A program made the position numbers and the translations under genes. Below are positions 1 to 11,372 of a stretch of 64,000 nucleotides of DNA, one piece after another (position 1 is the stretch's first letter; every line of letters starts with the position of its first letter). Location: contig JAULAW010000010.1 of NCBI GenBank assembly GCA_032654645.1, forward strand, positions 186,001 to 250,000, written 5' to 3'. Origin of the DNA: CAITJF01 sp032654645 (GTDB taxonomy: Bacteria; Pseudomonadota; Gammaproteobacteria; Burkholderiales; Gallionellaceae). The notes beneath the pieces were generated by a model, which ran no database searches, was not told the origin of the DNA, and was given only the letters and a program-made list of their open reading frames with translations.

Positions 1-1
1 T

Positions 2-805
2 CCGGTGTGCGGTAGCACCATCGTGCGTGAAGTTGGCGAAGCAGACTGGCGTTGCACGGGCGGGTTGTTTTGCCCGGCGCAGCGCAAACAGGCATTGCTG
101 CACTTTGCCAGCCGCCGTGCCATGGACATCGAAGGGCTGGGTGATAAGTTGGTGGAGCAACTGGTGGATGGCGGTATCGTGGGCACACCCGCCGATTTGT
201 ATAAGCTGGATTCGCCAACACTCGCCAATCTTGAACGCATGGGCGAGAAGTCTGCGCAAAACCTCATTGATGCCATTACGCGCAGCAAACATCCTGTGCT
301 GGCCCGCTTCATTTATGCGCTGGGCATCCGCAACGTAGGCGAGACAACAGCAAAAGATTTGGCGCGCCATTTCGGTAAATTGAAAAATTTGATGGACGCA
401 GATGAGGCACGGTTGCAACAAGTTCCTGATGTGGGGCCAGTGGTGGCACAAAGTATTTTTGCTTTCTTCAGGGAAAAACATAATGTTGATGTGATAGATG
501 ATTTGCTGGGTGAAAATCGGGGCGGTGTAAGCCTGAAGGAGAGTGAAGGCGAGCCAGTCGAAAATTTGCCTTTGGCTGGCAAGACTTTTGTGCTTACTGG
601 TACACTCAGCATGAGTCGCGATGATGCCAAGGAGAGGCTGGAAGCACTCGGTGCCAAAGTCAGCGGCAGCGTGTCCAAGAAGACCTTTTGTGTGGTGGCC
701 GGTGCCGAAGCTGGCAGCAAACTGGACAAGGCGCAGGAGTTGGGCGTATCGGTGTGGAATGAACAAGAATTTACGCAACGATTGAAGGAATACGAATCAA
801 CATGA
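2..805 (+). CDS. ligA: NAD-dependent DNA ligase, C-terminal part
   Basis: This is the last 267 codons of the NAD+-dependent DNA ligase that seals nicks in replication and repair; the start lies upstream of the window. The visible part begins inside the four-cysteine zinc finger (CPVCGS, WRCTG, FCPAQ). It continues with helix-hairpin-helix repeats (IEGLGDKLVEQL, LERMGEKSAQNL, ALGIRNVGETTA, VPDVGPVVAQSI) and ends in a BRCT domain (LAGKTFVLTGTL, then GAKVSGSVSKKT). The adenylation and OB domains are outside the window. The stop codon overlaps the galU start (ATGA), so the two are probably co-translated. Confidence 0.97.
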   Translation, partial: PVCGSTIVREVGEADWRCTGGLFCPAQRKQALLHFASRRAMDIEGLGDKLVEQLVDGGIVGTPADLYKLDSPTLANLERMGEKSAQNLIDAITRSKHPVLARFIYALGIRNVGETTAKDLARHFGKLKNLMDADEARLQQVPDVGPVVAQSIFAFFREKHNVDVIDDLLGENRGGVSLKESEGEPVENLPLAGKTFVLTGTLSMSRDDAKERLEALGAKVSGSVSKKTFCVVAGAEAGSKLDKAQELGVSVWNEQEFTQRLKEYEST

Positions 806-1689
806 AAAAAATTACCAAAGCTGTGTTTCCTGTTGCTGGCATGGGCAGCCGATTTCTCCCCGCCACCAAAGCCAGCCCCAAGGAGATGATGCCGGTGGTG
901 GACAAGCCGCTGATTCAGTATGCCGTGGAAGAGGCGGTGGCGGCGGGCATCACCGATATGGTGTTTATCACCGGGCGCAACAAACGCTCTATCGAGGATC
1001 ATTTCGACACGGCTTACGAAGTGGAAGCTGAACTTGCTGCGCACGGCAAGCACGATTTGCTGCGCGCGGTGCAGGAAGTAATCCCCAGGCATGTGAACTG
1101 CATTTTCATCCGCCAGCCGCAAGCGCTCGGGCTGGGTCACGCTGTATTGTGCGCGCGACCTGTGGTGCAGGGCGAGCCGTTTGCAGTCATTCTGGCTGAC
1201 GACTTGATTGATGGAGAACCATCCGTCGTCAAGCAGATGGTTGAAGTGTACGAACGCCATCACTGTTCGGTGCTGGGTGTGCAAGACGTGCCGCGCGCCG
1301 AGACGGGGAAGTACGGCATCGTCAGCGCCAACAATCTGGAGCAGAGAGTGGAGCAGGTGCACGGCATCGTCGAGAAACCCAGCCCGGAAGTCGCGCCTTC
1401 GACTCTCGCGGTGGTCGGGCGCTATCTGCTGACACCACGCATTTTCCATCACCTGGCAATGGTGCGGGCAGGATCGGGCGGCGAAATCCAGTTGACCGAT
1501 GGCATCGCCGCGTTGTTGCGGGAAGAAAAACTCCTGGCTTACCGTTTTAAAGGCATCCGTTACGATTGCGGCTCCAAGCTGGGCTATCTCAAGGCGACAG
1601 TGGCGTTGGGCCTGAAGCACCCGGAATTGCGCGATGAGTTTGCGGAGTACCTGGCGGCGTTAAACTTTAGGAAGCAATCAGCTTTGTAA
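802..1689 (+). CDS. galU: UTP-glucose-1-phosphate uridylyltransferase
   Basis: Makes UDP-glucose from UTP and glucose-1-phosphate in the cytoplasm, feeding lipopolysaccharide, exopolysaccharide and UDP-sugar synthesis. The 295-residue length is typical of GalU. The N-terminal nucleotide-binding signature FPVAGMGSRFLPATKASPKE is present, followed by the lysine-containing KPLIQYAVEEA segment, FAVILADD near residue 130 (metal-binding Asp) and VEKPSPE. The start is fixed by the ATGA overlap with ligA. UDP-glucose is also the precursor of UDP-glucuronate used by the arn genes further on, but nothing here links their regulation. Confidence 0.97.
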   Translation: MKKITKAVFPVAGMGSRFLPATKASPKEMMPVVDKPLIQYAVEEAVAAGITDMVFITGRNKRSIEDHFDTAYEVEAELAAHGKHDLLRAVQEVIPRHVNCIFIRQPQALGLGHAVLCARPVVQGEPFAVILADDLIDGEPSVVKQMVEVYERHHCSVLGVQDVPRAETGKYGIVSANNLEQRVEQVHGIVEKPSPEVAPSTLAVVGRYLLTPRIFHHLAMVRAGSGGEIQLTDGIAALLREEKLLAYRFKGIRYDCGSKLGYLKATVALGLKHPELRDEFAEYLAALNFRKQSAL

Positions 1690-1719
1690 CCGGCCTGGTG
1701 GCGTTTTAATCTATGTTGA

Positions 1720-2274
1720 ATGATGCTGTCTAGCCAGCAAGCGCGCGACATCCTGCAACAGGCCGAACTGCTGTGCACGGCGGAAGAAGTGCAGGCTGCG
1801 GTGGCGCGAGTGGCGCAGGAAATCAATTCCACAATGGCCGGGGTGCACCCATTGGTGCTTTCGGTGATGGGCGGCGCGGTGGTGTTTACCGGCCAGTTGC
1901 TGCCGCTGCTGGATTTTCCGCTCGATTTCGATTATGTGCATGTGTCGCGCTATGGAAGCAATAACGAGGGCGGTGCACTACACTGGAAAGTCGAACCACG
2001 CGAGAACATGCGCGGCAGGGTGGTGCTGGTAGTGGATGACATTCTCGACGAGGGCGAAACGCTTGATGCAGTCAAACGGCGTGTAATGGATCAGGGCGCC
2101 GCCGGGTTTTACTGCGCAGTGTTTGCCGATAAGCTGAATGGCAAGGACAAGCCGATCCAAGCCGATTTTGTCGGCATGGAATTGCCTGACCGCTTTGTTT
2201 TCGGGTTTGGCATGGATATACATGGCGCATGGCGCAACCTGCCCGCGATTTATGCGGTAAAAAGGAATAATTAG
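1720..2274 (+). CDS. hpt: hypoxanthine-guanine phosphoribosyltransferase
   Basis: Salvages hypoxanthine or guanine with PRPP to give IMP or GMP. The 184-residue protein carries the type I phosphoribosyltransferase PRPP loop VVLVVDDILDEGETL (about residues 107-121) and a hydrophobic core LVLSVMGGAVVFTGQLL. A second ATG lies one codon downstream, so the start could be 1720 or 1723. The next gene starts 1 nt after its stop and encodes an enzyme that releases hypoxanthine from methylthioinosine, so the pair forms a salvage step from polyamine by-products to IMP. That link is inferred from the families. Confidence 0.92.
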   Translation: MMLSSQQARDILQQAELLCTAEEVQAAVARVAQEINSTMAGVHPLVLSVMGGAVVFTGQLLPLLDFPLDFDYVHVSRYGSNNEGGALHWKVEPRENMRGRVVLVVDDILDEGETLDAVKRRVMDQGAAGFYCAVFADKLNGKDKPIQADFVGMELPDRFVFGFGMDIHGAWRNLPAIYAVKRNN

Positions 2275-2275
2275 G

Positions 2276-3022
2276 ATGCTGGCAATTATCGGTGGAACGG
2301 GGCTGACGCAATTGGCCAATCTGGAAATCACGCATCGCCAGGTGATGCGCACGCCTTATGGAGAACCTTCCGGTGCGATTACCTTTGGCCGCTTGCGGCA
2401 ACATGAGGTGATGTTTTTGGCGCGCCACGGCTACGGGCACACCATCCCTCCGCACGAAGTGAATTACCGCGCCAACCTGTGGGCGCTGCGCGAACAGGGC
2501 GCCACACGCATCGTATCGGTCGCATCGGTGGGCGGCATACGCGCCGACCTGTCGCCCGGTGTCGTCGTGTTGCCGGACCAGATGATTGACTACACTTACG
2601 GACGTGCCTTTACTTACTTTGATGGGCGCGACCGCCCGGTGACGCATATTGATTTCACCTATCCTTATGACCCGGAATTGCGCCGGCAAATACTCGATGC
2701 GGCGCGGCGCGCCAATGAAATTTGCCGGGATGGCGGCGTGTATGCCGCCACACAAGGACCGCGCCTGGAAACAGCAGCAGAAATTAACCGCCTGGAGCGC
2801 GACGGCGCCGATATAGTGGGTATGACCGGCATGCCGGAAGCCTCGCTGGCAAAAGAACTCGGCCTGAGTTACGCCGCCATAGCGGTGGTGGTCAACGACG
2901 CTGCCGGACGCAGAAGCAGCCGCAATGGCGTGCACATGGAGGCTATCAGCGCGGTGGCGCAGCCGGCTATGGCTCGCGTGCGCAACATTCTGGAATGCCT
3001 GGTGGAATGCAATGACGATTAA
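2276..3022 (+). CDS. S-methyl-5'-thioinosine phosphorylase (MTAP/PNP family)
   Basis: A 248-residue purine nucleoside phosphorylase of the MTAP subfamily. It opens with the phosphate-binding pattern MLAIIGGTGL and has RHGYGHTIPPHEVNYRAN typical of this group. The specificity region reads ATQGPRLETAAEI and VGMTGMPEASLAKELG, which fits the methylthioinosine-specific (PA3004-like) branch better than MTAP, whose equivalent has GPRFSTKAES. The likely reaction is methylthioinosine plus phosphate to hypoxanthine plus methylthioribose-1-phosphate. It starts 1 nt after hpt, which would recycle the hypoxanthine. Specificity is inferred from motifs only; MTAP activity is the alternative. Confidence 0.85.
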   Translation: MLAIIGGTGLTQLANLEITHRQVMRTPYGEPSGAITFGRLRQHEVMFLARHGYGHTIPPHEVNYRANLWALREQGATRIVSVASVGGIRADLSPGVVVLPDQMIDYTYGRAFTYFDGRDRPVTHIDFTYPYDPELRRQILDAARRANEICRDGGVYAATQGPRLETAAEINRLERDGADIVGMTGMPEASLAKELGLSYAAIAVVVNDAAGRRSSRNGVHMEAISAVAQPAMARVRNILECLVECNDD

Positions 3023-3093
3023 CGTAAAAACTCGCGGAGCGACCCCTTATCCCCCTACCCATAAACCTTGGTGCTCTGTGAATACGACCGTAT

Positions 3094-3155
3094 GTAGGAG
3101 CGCAATTTATTGCGCGATCATCAATATCATATCGCCCAATAAATTGGGCTCCTAC
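3094..3155. repeat. REP-like palindrome, 25-bp imperfect arms
   Basis: The left arm (3094-3118) begins GTAGGAGCGCAATTTATTG and the right arm (3131-3155) ends TAAATTGGGCTCCTAC. The arms are reverse complements apart from a few bases, around a 12-nt AT-rich centre. This has the form of an intergenic repetitive extragenic palindrome. Whether it recurs in the genome cannot be seen from this window. Confidence 0.6.
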
Positions 3156-3224
3156 AGCAGCGCCCGTTCTCGCTACGCTTTTGGTTCATGGGTTCAATTC
3201 GGGCGAAAAAATTGGCGGCTGCGG

Positions 3225-3246
3225 CCTCTCCCGCCAGCGGGAGAGG
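3225..3246. repeat. perfect 10-bp hairpin CCTCTCCCGC/GCGGGAGAGG
   Basis: A CA loop joins the two perfect arms. It lies 43 bp before the def start and is not followed by a T run, so it is more likely a dispersed repeat than an intrinsic terminator. Confidence 0.5.
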
Positions 3247-3288
3247 GAAGTGGGCATGGCGGATTTCGTCATCAGGGGGCTGCTTGCC

Positions 3289-3822
3289 ATGTCTGTTAGG
3301 CAAGTGCTGCGTATGGGCGATGCGCGATTGCTGTGCCGCGCGGAAGAGGTTGCTTCCTTCGGTACGCCGGAATTGCATGCCTTGCTGACGGACATGCGCG
3401 ACACGATGCGGGCGCTGGATGGCGCGGGTTTGGCCGCGCCGCAGATCGGCGTGAACCTGCGCGTGGTAATTTTTGGTATGCAACATAATCCGCGCTATCC
3501 CGACGCCGAAGAGGTGCAGCAGACGGCGTTGCTCAACCCGGTGATTACGATCTTGTCGGAGACGCTGGAAGAAGGCTGGGAAGGTTGTCTCAGCGTACCC
3601 GGTCTGCGGGGTCTGGTGCCGCGGTTAAAGACTATCCGCTATCGTGGCCATGACGAATATGGCGCGTTGATAGACCGCACGGTGAGCGGCTTCCATGCCC
3701 GCGTGGTGCAGCATGAGTGCGACCATCTGGACGGGGTTCTGTACCCAATGCGCATACGTGATTTACGCCAGTTCGGTTTTTCCGATGTGCTGTCCCAGAA
3801 TGGCAACGCCCCGGATGAATGA
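3289..3822 (+). CDS. def: peptide deformylase
   Basis: Removes the N-formyl group from nascent proteins. All three metallohydrolase motifs are present: GAGLAAPQIG (motif 1), EGCLSVPG (motif 2, metal-binding Cys) and QHECDHLDG (motif 3, HExxH-type). I chose ATG 3289 (MSVRQVLRMGD, 177 residues) because it follows an AGGGGG ribosome-binding site and matches the usual N-terminus, in which the protein begins a few residues before the MGD(A/P)RLL segment. The stop overlaps the next start. It is not next to fmt here; a second deformylase elsewhere in the genome is possible. Confidence 0.95.
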   Translation: MSVRQVLRMGDARLLCRAEEVASFGTPELHALLTDMRDTMRALDGAGLAAPQIGVNLRVVIFGMQHNPRYPDAEEVQQTALLNPVITILSETLEEGWEGCLSVPGLRGLVPRLKTIRYRGHDEYGALIDRTVSGFHARVVQHECDHLDGVLYPMRIRDLRQFGFSDVLSQNGNAPDE

Positions 3823-4856
3823 TGGGCGCGATTAACGCAGAAAATAGTTCAAACATAATGCGGCACCTGCTGTACGCCTTGCTGGCTTTGTTGCTGGTAA
3901 TGGCGGTTGGCACGTTGGGTTACCGTTTGCTTGGAGGCGAGCAGTATTCCTGGTTGGATTGCTTTTACATGACCTTTATCACCATCTCCACCATCGGCTA
4001 CATTGAGGCGGTTAACGTTACGCAGTATGAATATGGCAGGCTGTTCACAGTATTTATCGGCATCACCGGGATTGGGGTGCTGGGCTATGTGCTTTCAACA
4101 GTAACGGCGTTCATGCTGGAAGGGGATATCAATGTTTCTTGGCGGAGAAAAAAAATGCTGCAGCGGATCGAAAAACTGAAAGGCCACTACATTGTATGCG
4201 GCATGGGGCGCGTGGGCAGCAATGTGGCGAATGAATTGGCAACGACCGGGCGCCCTTGCGTAATCATAGACGCAAACCTGGGGCAAATTGAAAAATATCT
4301 GGACAGGCACCCCGAGCAGTTATACATGCACGGCGATGCCACCGACAATGACATCCTGCTTGCAGCCGGGGTCAAGTGCGCGCGCGGGGTATTTGCGGTG
4401 GCTTCGGACGACAGCCAGAATCTGGTGATCAGCCTCAGCGCCAAGCAGCTCAATCCGGAGCTGCGTGTGGTGGCGCGTTGTCACGACGTGAAGAATGTGG
4501 AAAAAACGCGCCGCGCCGGTGCGGACGAAATCGTGTCGCCGGACTTTACCGGCGGCCTGCGCATCGTATCGGCGATGGTGCGCCCGAATGTGGAGTCGTT
4601 CCTCGATGAAATGATCAAGTCGGACGACAACTTGCGCATGGAAGAAGTTGTCGTCCCATCAGGTTTTTCAGGCAAATTGATCGCCATGTTTAATCTTTCC
4701 TCGCGTGATTGTGTTCTGCTCGCCATCAGGCAGGGAGGAAAGTGGGTGTTTAATCCGACCATGCAGCACGTCGTGCATGATGGCGACGTATTGATGGTGA
4801 TGACTACCCCGCACGGGCGCATCAGGCTGGAACAGTTGATCCGGGGTATGGATTAA
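3819..4856 (+). CDS. two-TM potassium channel with RCK (TrkA-N/TrkA-C) domains
   Basis: A membrane channel subunit of 345 residues. A first hydrophobic helix (LLYALLALLLVMAVGTLGYRL) leads to a pore segment (SWLDCFYMTFITISTIGYIE) and a second helix (TVFIGITGIGVLGYVLSTV). The cytosolic part has a Rossmann RCK domain (HYIVCGMGRVGSNVANEL, then IIDAN and GDATDNDIL) and a C-terminal TrkA-C-like ligand domain (MEEVVVPSGFSGK). This is the MthK/GsuK architecture. The filter reads TIGYIE where canonical K+ channels have T(V/I)GYG, so ion selectivity is uncertain. ATG 3819 overlaps the def stop; ATG 3858 (MRHLLYALL) is an alternative start. Confidence 0.85.
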   Translation: MMGAINAENSSNIMRHLLYALLALLLVMAVGTLGYRLLGGEQYSWLDCFYMTFITISTIGYIEAVNVTQYEYGRLFTVFIGITGIGVLGYVLSTVTAFMLEGDINVSWRRKKMLQRIEKLKGHYIVCGMGRVGSNVANELATTGRPCVIIDANLGQIEKYLDRHPEQLYMHGDATDNDILLAAGVKCARGVFAVASDDSQNLVISLSAKQLNPELRVVARCHDVKNVEKTRRAGADEIVSPDFTGGLRIVSAMVRPNVESFLDEMIKSDDNLRMEEVVVPSGFSGKLIAMFNLSSRDCVLLAIRQGGKWVFNPTMQHVVHDGDVLMVMTTPHGRIRLEQLIRGMD

Positions 4857-4925
4857 TCATCGGCTTTATCGCGTATCGTCCCCGAAAGGGGAACCAAACA
4901 ACCCCAATCTTCAACACCGAAAATA

Positions 4926-4951
4926 ATAACGCCGCATGAATGCGGCGTTAT
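4926..4951. terminator. strong hairpin between channel gene and fumC
   Basis: An 11-bp GC-rich stem (ATAACGCCGCA paired with TGCGGCGTTAT) with a TGAA loop. It lies 70 bp after the channel stop. There is no T run on either strand, so termination is inferred from the strong stem between convergent genes. Confidence 0.45.
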
Positions 4952-5481
4952 GTGTCGGCTTATGGGATACCGATAATGTCAGTCATTGAATGCTGACTTG
5001 GGTAGCAACTACAGATAATCAATCATTGAAGTGTCGATAGGCGTTTCCCCTTAACGGTTAACTTTTCCAAAACCTTGTACCCAAGAACCACGGATATTTT
5101 ATACACCTAATTTATGGTGAATTCAACTTAAAAAATGAACTTGCGAATTTCAAGCATACGGTTCGGATTGATAAGATTTCCACTGCCCTGATTGAACCCA
5201 AAATCATCCAATAGTCCGCCATTGGTAGGGCTACTTCCCATTCGGCTAAGCCCGCACCCACAAGGGGCACCCCCGCCAGGTTCCCGCTGCTGCGCAGCGA
5301 CCATGGCGAGACAAGCGGGCAAATCGCTGGTTATCCCGCAAAGGCTGGAATCCAGATGGTTTAAGGAATCTTCCGCGAAGCGTGACAACATCGCGGTTTT
5401 GTCCGCTTCGCAGGTTGTTTGTCCTTGCTGGATTCACGCCTGCGCGCATAAGCGCTAACATAAGTGCGCCAGAGCATTTCT
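4952..5481. other. 530-bp noncoding, repeat-rich gap
   Basis: No open frame here resembles a protein family. From about 5215 the sequence becomes a mosaic of short palindromes (for example CGCTGCTGCGCAGCG) and of CTGGAATCCAG/CTGGATTC phrases. These read like dispersed intergenic repeats. Confidence 0.5.
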
Positions 5482-5517
5482 CCCTCCCCTTCAAGGGGAG
5501 GGTGAGGATGGGGGTTA
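5482..5517. repeat. dispersed palindromic repeat, copy 1
   Basis: A perfect palindrome CCCTCCCCTT-C-AAGGGGAGGG (5482-5502) followed by a G-rich tail GTGAGGATGGGGGTT. The same palindrome with a closely similar tail occurs in opposite orientation at 41037-41074. Its edge touches the fumC stop codon, so it may also end fumC transcripts. Confidence 0.65.
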
Positions 5518-6909
5518 TGTTTTGCTGGGATAAACCATATCGGCTGGCTTCACCCAACGGTCGAATTCATCTTCTGTAACATAACCAAGCTCCAGCGCCG
5601 CCTGCTTTAGCGTGCTGCCGTCATGGTGCGCGCGCTTGGCGATTTCGGCGGCACGGTCGTAGCCGATGTGCGGCGTCAGCGCGGTTACCAGCATCAGCGA
5701 GCGTTCCACCAGCTCCGCGATGCGCACATGATTGGCCTCGATGCCGCGCACGCAGTATTTCTCGAAGCTTGCCATGCCATCGGCGAGGAGGCGCATGCTC
5801 TGCATGAAATTGTGCGCGATGAGCGGCTTGAACACATTCAGTTCGAGGTTGCCAGAGGCTCCTCCAAAGGTGATAGCAACATCGTTGCCGAACACCTGGC
5901 AGCACAGCATGGTCAGCGCTTCGCATTGGGTCGGGTTTACCTTGCCCGGCATGATCGAGCTTCCCGGCTCGTTTTCCGGGATGCTGATCTCGCCCAGGCC
6001 GGAGCGCGGTCCGGAGGCCAGCCAGCGCACGTCATTCGCTATTTTCATCAGCGCGGCGGCCAGCGTCTTGAGCGCGCCATGCGCGGCTACCAGCGCATCG
6101 TGCGCGGCCAGCGCGGCAAATTTGTTGGCGGCGCTCTTGAGCGGCGCGCCCGTTCTGCGCGCCAATTCTGCGGCGACGCGCGCGCCGAATTCGGCGTGAG
6201 TGTTCAGCCCCGTGCCCACTGCCGTACCGCCTGCCGCCAGTTCGTAAAGCGGAGCAAGTGCGGCGAGTATCACCGATTCCGCGAGATCCAGTTGCGCCAC
6301 ATAGCCGGAAAATTCCTGACCCAGTGTCAGCGGGGTGGCATCTTGCAAATGGGTGCGCCCGATCTTGATGATGTCTTCGAATGTGCCGGATTTTATTTTC
6401 AGGGTAGCGCGCAACGCGCGCAATGACGGCAGCAGATTGTGCCGGATACCGGTGACGGCGGCCACATGCATCGCGGTGGGAAAAATGTCGTTGGACGACT
6501 GGCCGAGATTGACTTCATCGTTGGGGTGAACCTTGCGCGCTTCGCCGCGCACACCGCCAAGCAGTTCCGAAGCGCGGTTGGCGAGCACCTCGTTCATGTT
6601 CATGTTGCTCTGCGTGCCCGATCCTGTCTGCCACACGGACAGCGGAAACTCCTGGCTATGCAGGCTTTCCAGCACTTCATCCGCCGCCTTCACGATGGCA
6701 TCCGCCTTCTCTGCTTTCAGCAATCCCAGTTCACGGTTGACCAGTGCGCAGGCGCGTTTGGCTTCAGCGAGAGCCATGATGATGTCTTCCGGCATGCGCT
6801 CGGATGAAATATGGAAATGATCGAGTGAACGCTGTGTCTGCGCGCCCCACAGCCGCGCGGCGGGAACCTCGATGACGCCGAATGAGTCGCGTTCTTTTCT
6901 GCTGGTCAT
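5515..6909 (-). CDS. fumC: fumarate hydratase, class II
   Basis: Interconverts fumarate and malate in the TCA cycle with the oxygen-stable, iron-free enzyme. The 464-residue length fits class II. Visible motifs are the N-terminal RDSFGVIEVPAARLWGAQTQ, TGSGTQSNMNMNEVLANRA, HPNDEVNLGQSSNDIFPTA, and the superfamily signature GSSIMPGKVNP with the catalytic serine loop. It is the last gene of a leftward group after the YebC-type gene, with a 52-bp gap. It shares the strand with acnA, another TCA enzyme, about 1.5 kb upstream. Confidence 0.96.
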   Translation of the reverse strand: MTSRKERDSFGVIEVPAARLWGAQTQRSLDHFHISSERMPEDIIMALAEAKRACALVNRELGLLKAEKADAIVKAADEVLESLHSQEFPLSVWQTGSGTQSNMNMNEVLANRASELLGGVRGEARKVHPNDEVNLGQSSNDIFPTAMHVAAVTGIRHNLLPSLRALRATLKIKSGTFEDIIKIGRTHLQDATPLTLGQEFSGYVAQLDLAESVILAALAPLYELAAGGTAVGTGLNTHAEFGARVAAELARRTGAPLKSAANKFAALAAHDALVAAHGALKTLAAALMKIANDVRWLASGPRSGLGEISIPENEPGSSIMPGKVNPTQCEALTMLCCQVFGNDVAITFGGASGNLELNVFKPLIAHNFMQSMRLLADGMASFEKYCVRGIEANHVRIAELVERSLMLVTALTPHIGYDRAAEIAKRAHHDGSTLKQAALELGYVTEDEFDRWVKPADMVYPSKT

Positions 6910-6961
6910 AATCTCCTCCTGTAGTCCGGAAAATTTATTCGACCCCGGTTCCTATCGCTCA

Positions 6962-7663
6962 CTAACCGGCCAGCCCCGCATAGACATTCTGCACGTCATC
7001 ATCCGCATCAATCGCTTCCAGAAACGCTTCAACTTCTTCGCGCTCGGCGTCGTTCAGCGTGACCGTGTTTTTTGGCCGGTAGCCTAACTGGGCAGACTGT
7101 ACTGCAAACCCATGCGCTGGCAACGCGCGGCATACCGCATCCAGATCGGTAGCATCGGTGATAAATAACGTTGCGCCTTCTTCGGCGGACTCAAAATCCT
7201 GAGCGCCGGATTCTATGGCCGCAAGCTCTGCGTCTGCATCTTTGGATTTAGGCGTCGCCTCGATCATCCCCTGATAGTTGAAATCCCATGACACCGAACC
7301 CGATGCGCCGAGCTGCCCCTTGCGAAACAACACGCGCATGCTGGAGAGTGTGCGGTTGATGTTGTCCGACAGGCACTCGACGATCACGGGCACCCGATGC
7401 GGTGCGAAGCCCTCATAGACAAGCCGCTCCAGGTTCGCTCCCCCATCAAGCAGACCCGCGCCCTTTTTGATGGCGCGCTCCAGCGTTTCACGCGGCATGG
7501 ATGATTTTTTTGCCTGCTCCACCACCAGGCGCAAACGCGGGTTCATATCCGGATCGGCGCCAGCGCGCGCTGCGACCATGATTTCCTTGGACAGCTTGCC
7601 GAAAATGCGGCCCTTTGCGTTCGCTGCGATTTCTTTGTGTCTGGCTTTCCACTGAGCGCCCAT
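6962..7663 (-). CDS. YebC/PmpR-family regulator
   Basis: A 233-residue member of the YebC/PmpR (TACO1-like) family. These cytosolic proteins are described as DNA-binding regulators or as factors helping ribosomes at difficult sequences. The start MGAQWKARHKEIAANAKG is a variant of the MAGHSKWANIKHRK N-terminus, and GKLSKEIMVAARAGADPDMNPRL and the middle NINRTLSSMR segment are conserved features. The sequence belongs to the shorter second paralogue group rather than the ruvC-linked yebC. Its target here is unknown. fumC follows 52 bp downstream. Confidence 0.88.
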   Translation of the reverse strand: MGAQWKARHKEIAANAKGRIFGKLSKEIMVAARAGADPDMNPRLRLVVEQAKKSSMPRETLERAIKKGAGLLDGGANLERLVYEGFAPHRVPVIVECLSDNINRTLSSMRVLFRKGQLGASGSVSWDFNYQGMIEATPKSKDADAELAAIESGAQDFESAEEGATLFITDATDLDAVCRALPAHGFAVQSAQLGYRPKNTVTLNDAEREEVEAFLEAIDADDDVQNVYAGLAG

Positions 7664-7764
7664 ATCTCTCTCTCGTTATTTTTGTGGTTACAAAATCTGT
7701 TTCGGAAAATTCCCGCGCGCGCATCTTGCCTCAAGTGCCGCTATACATCAATTTATGAGTGCGC

Positions 7765-8460
7765 CTATGAAATAGCCCGCGCCAAAACAAACGCGGCTGC
7801 CGCAGCAGCGCCGCCGATCAGCAGGGTTTGCAGGGCGCTGCGCAAGGGCGATGTTCCGGTGTAGCCGCCCTTGACGTAACCGAACACCGCCAGCGCAATC
7901 AGGGTGACAGCGACAGAGTAGGGGAGAGCTTCAGTAACGCTGGAGGCCACGAAATAGGGCGCGATTGGGATCAGTCCGCCCGCGACATAGGCGCAGGCTA
8001 TTGTCGCCGCACTTTGTGTCGCCCGCCCAGGCTCCGGTTGCTCCAGGCCGAGTTCAAAACGCATCATGAAGCGCACCCATGCTTCGCGATCCGTGCGCAG
8101 TGCAGCAACCACCGGCGCACATTGTTCCGCCGATACCCCATAAGCCTTGAACACCTCGACGATCTCGACGGCTTCCTGTTCCGGTATCGTTTGTACTTCT
8201 TGTTGTTCGCGGTTCAGTTCATTTGCATAGTGTTCGGCATCACCGCGTGCCGCGAGGTAACCTCCAAGCCCCATCGCAACCGAACCGGCGGCGATTTCCG
8301 CGATACCCGCTGTGGTGATGATATGGCTGGACGCAACCGCGCCGGATAGCCCTGCCGCCAGCGCGAACGGAACCGTCAATCCATCGGCCATGCCGATGAC
8401 AATGTCACGCACCGTTTGCGAGGCGCGGAAGTGGCGTTCGATATGCGGCGTCTGGGGCAT
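7765..8460 (-). CDS. VIT1/CCC1-family iron/manganese transporter
   Basis: A 231-residue integral membrane protein of the vacuolar iron transporter family. It has the first-helix signature VRDIVIGMADGLTVPFALAAGLSGA, with the metal-pathway Asp, then the helix with GSVAMGLGGYLAARGDAEHYANEL. A cytosolic segment rich in Glu (REQQEVQTIPEQEAVEIVEVF) precedes three more helices. Family members move Fe2+ or Mn2+ out of the cytosol. It starts 5 bp after the acnA stop on the same strand, so it probably shares the aconitase transcript. That suggests a link to iron handling, which is inference. Confidence 0.88.
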   Translation of the reverse strand: MPQTPHIERHFRASQTVRDIVIGMADGLTVPFALAAGLSGAVASSHIITTAGIAEIAAGSVAMGLGGYLAARGDAEHYANELNREQQEVQTIPEQEAVEIVEVFKAYGVSAEQCAPVVAALRTDREAWVRFMMRFELGLEQPEPGRATQSAATIACAYVAGGLIPIAPYFVASSVTEALPYSVAVTLIALAVFGYVKGGYTGTSPLRSALQTLLIGGAAAAAAFVLARAIS

Positions 8461-8465
8461 ATTGC

Positions 8466-11372
<2,907 letters not shown>

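Larger units (their letters stand above)
3023..3288. other. intergenic region with two palindromes, no gene
   Basis: This 266-bp gap between the phosphorylase and def holds a REP-like palindrome (3094-3155) and a GC-rich hairpin (3225-3246). Short open frames on both strands across it show no family resemblance. An in-frame TTG at 3181 would extend def by 36 residues across the hairpin and is not favoured. Confidence 0.6.

Noticed and set aside
313..1620. 435-codon minus-strand frame opposite ligA and galU
   Set aside because: No motif and unlikely composition; both genes on the plus strand are certain.
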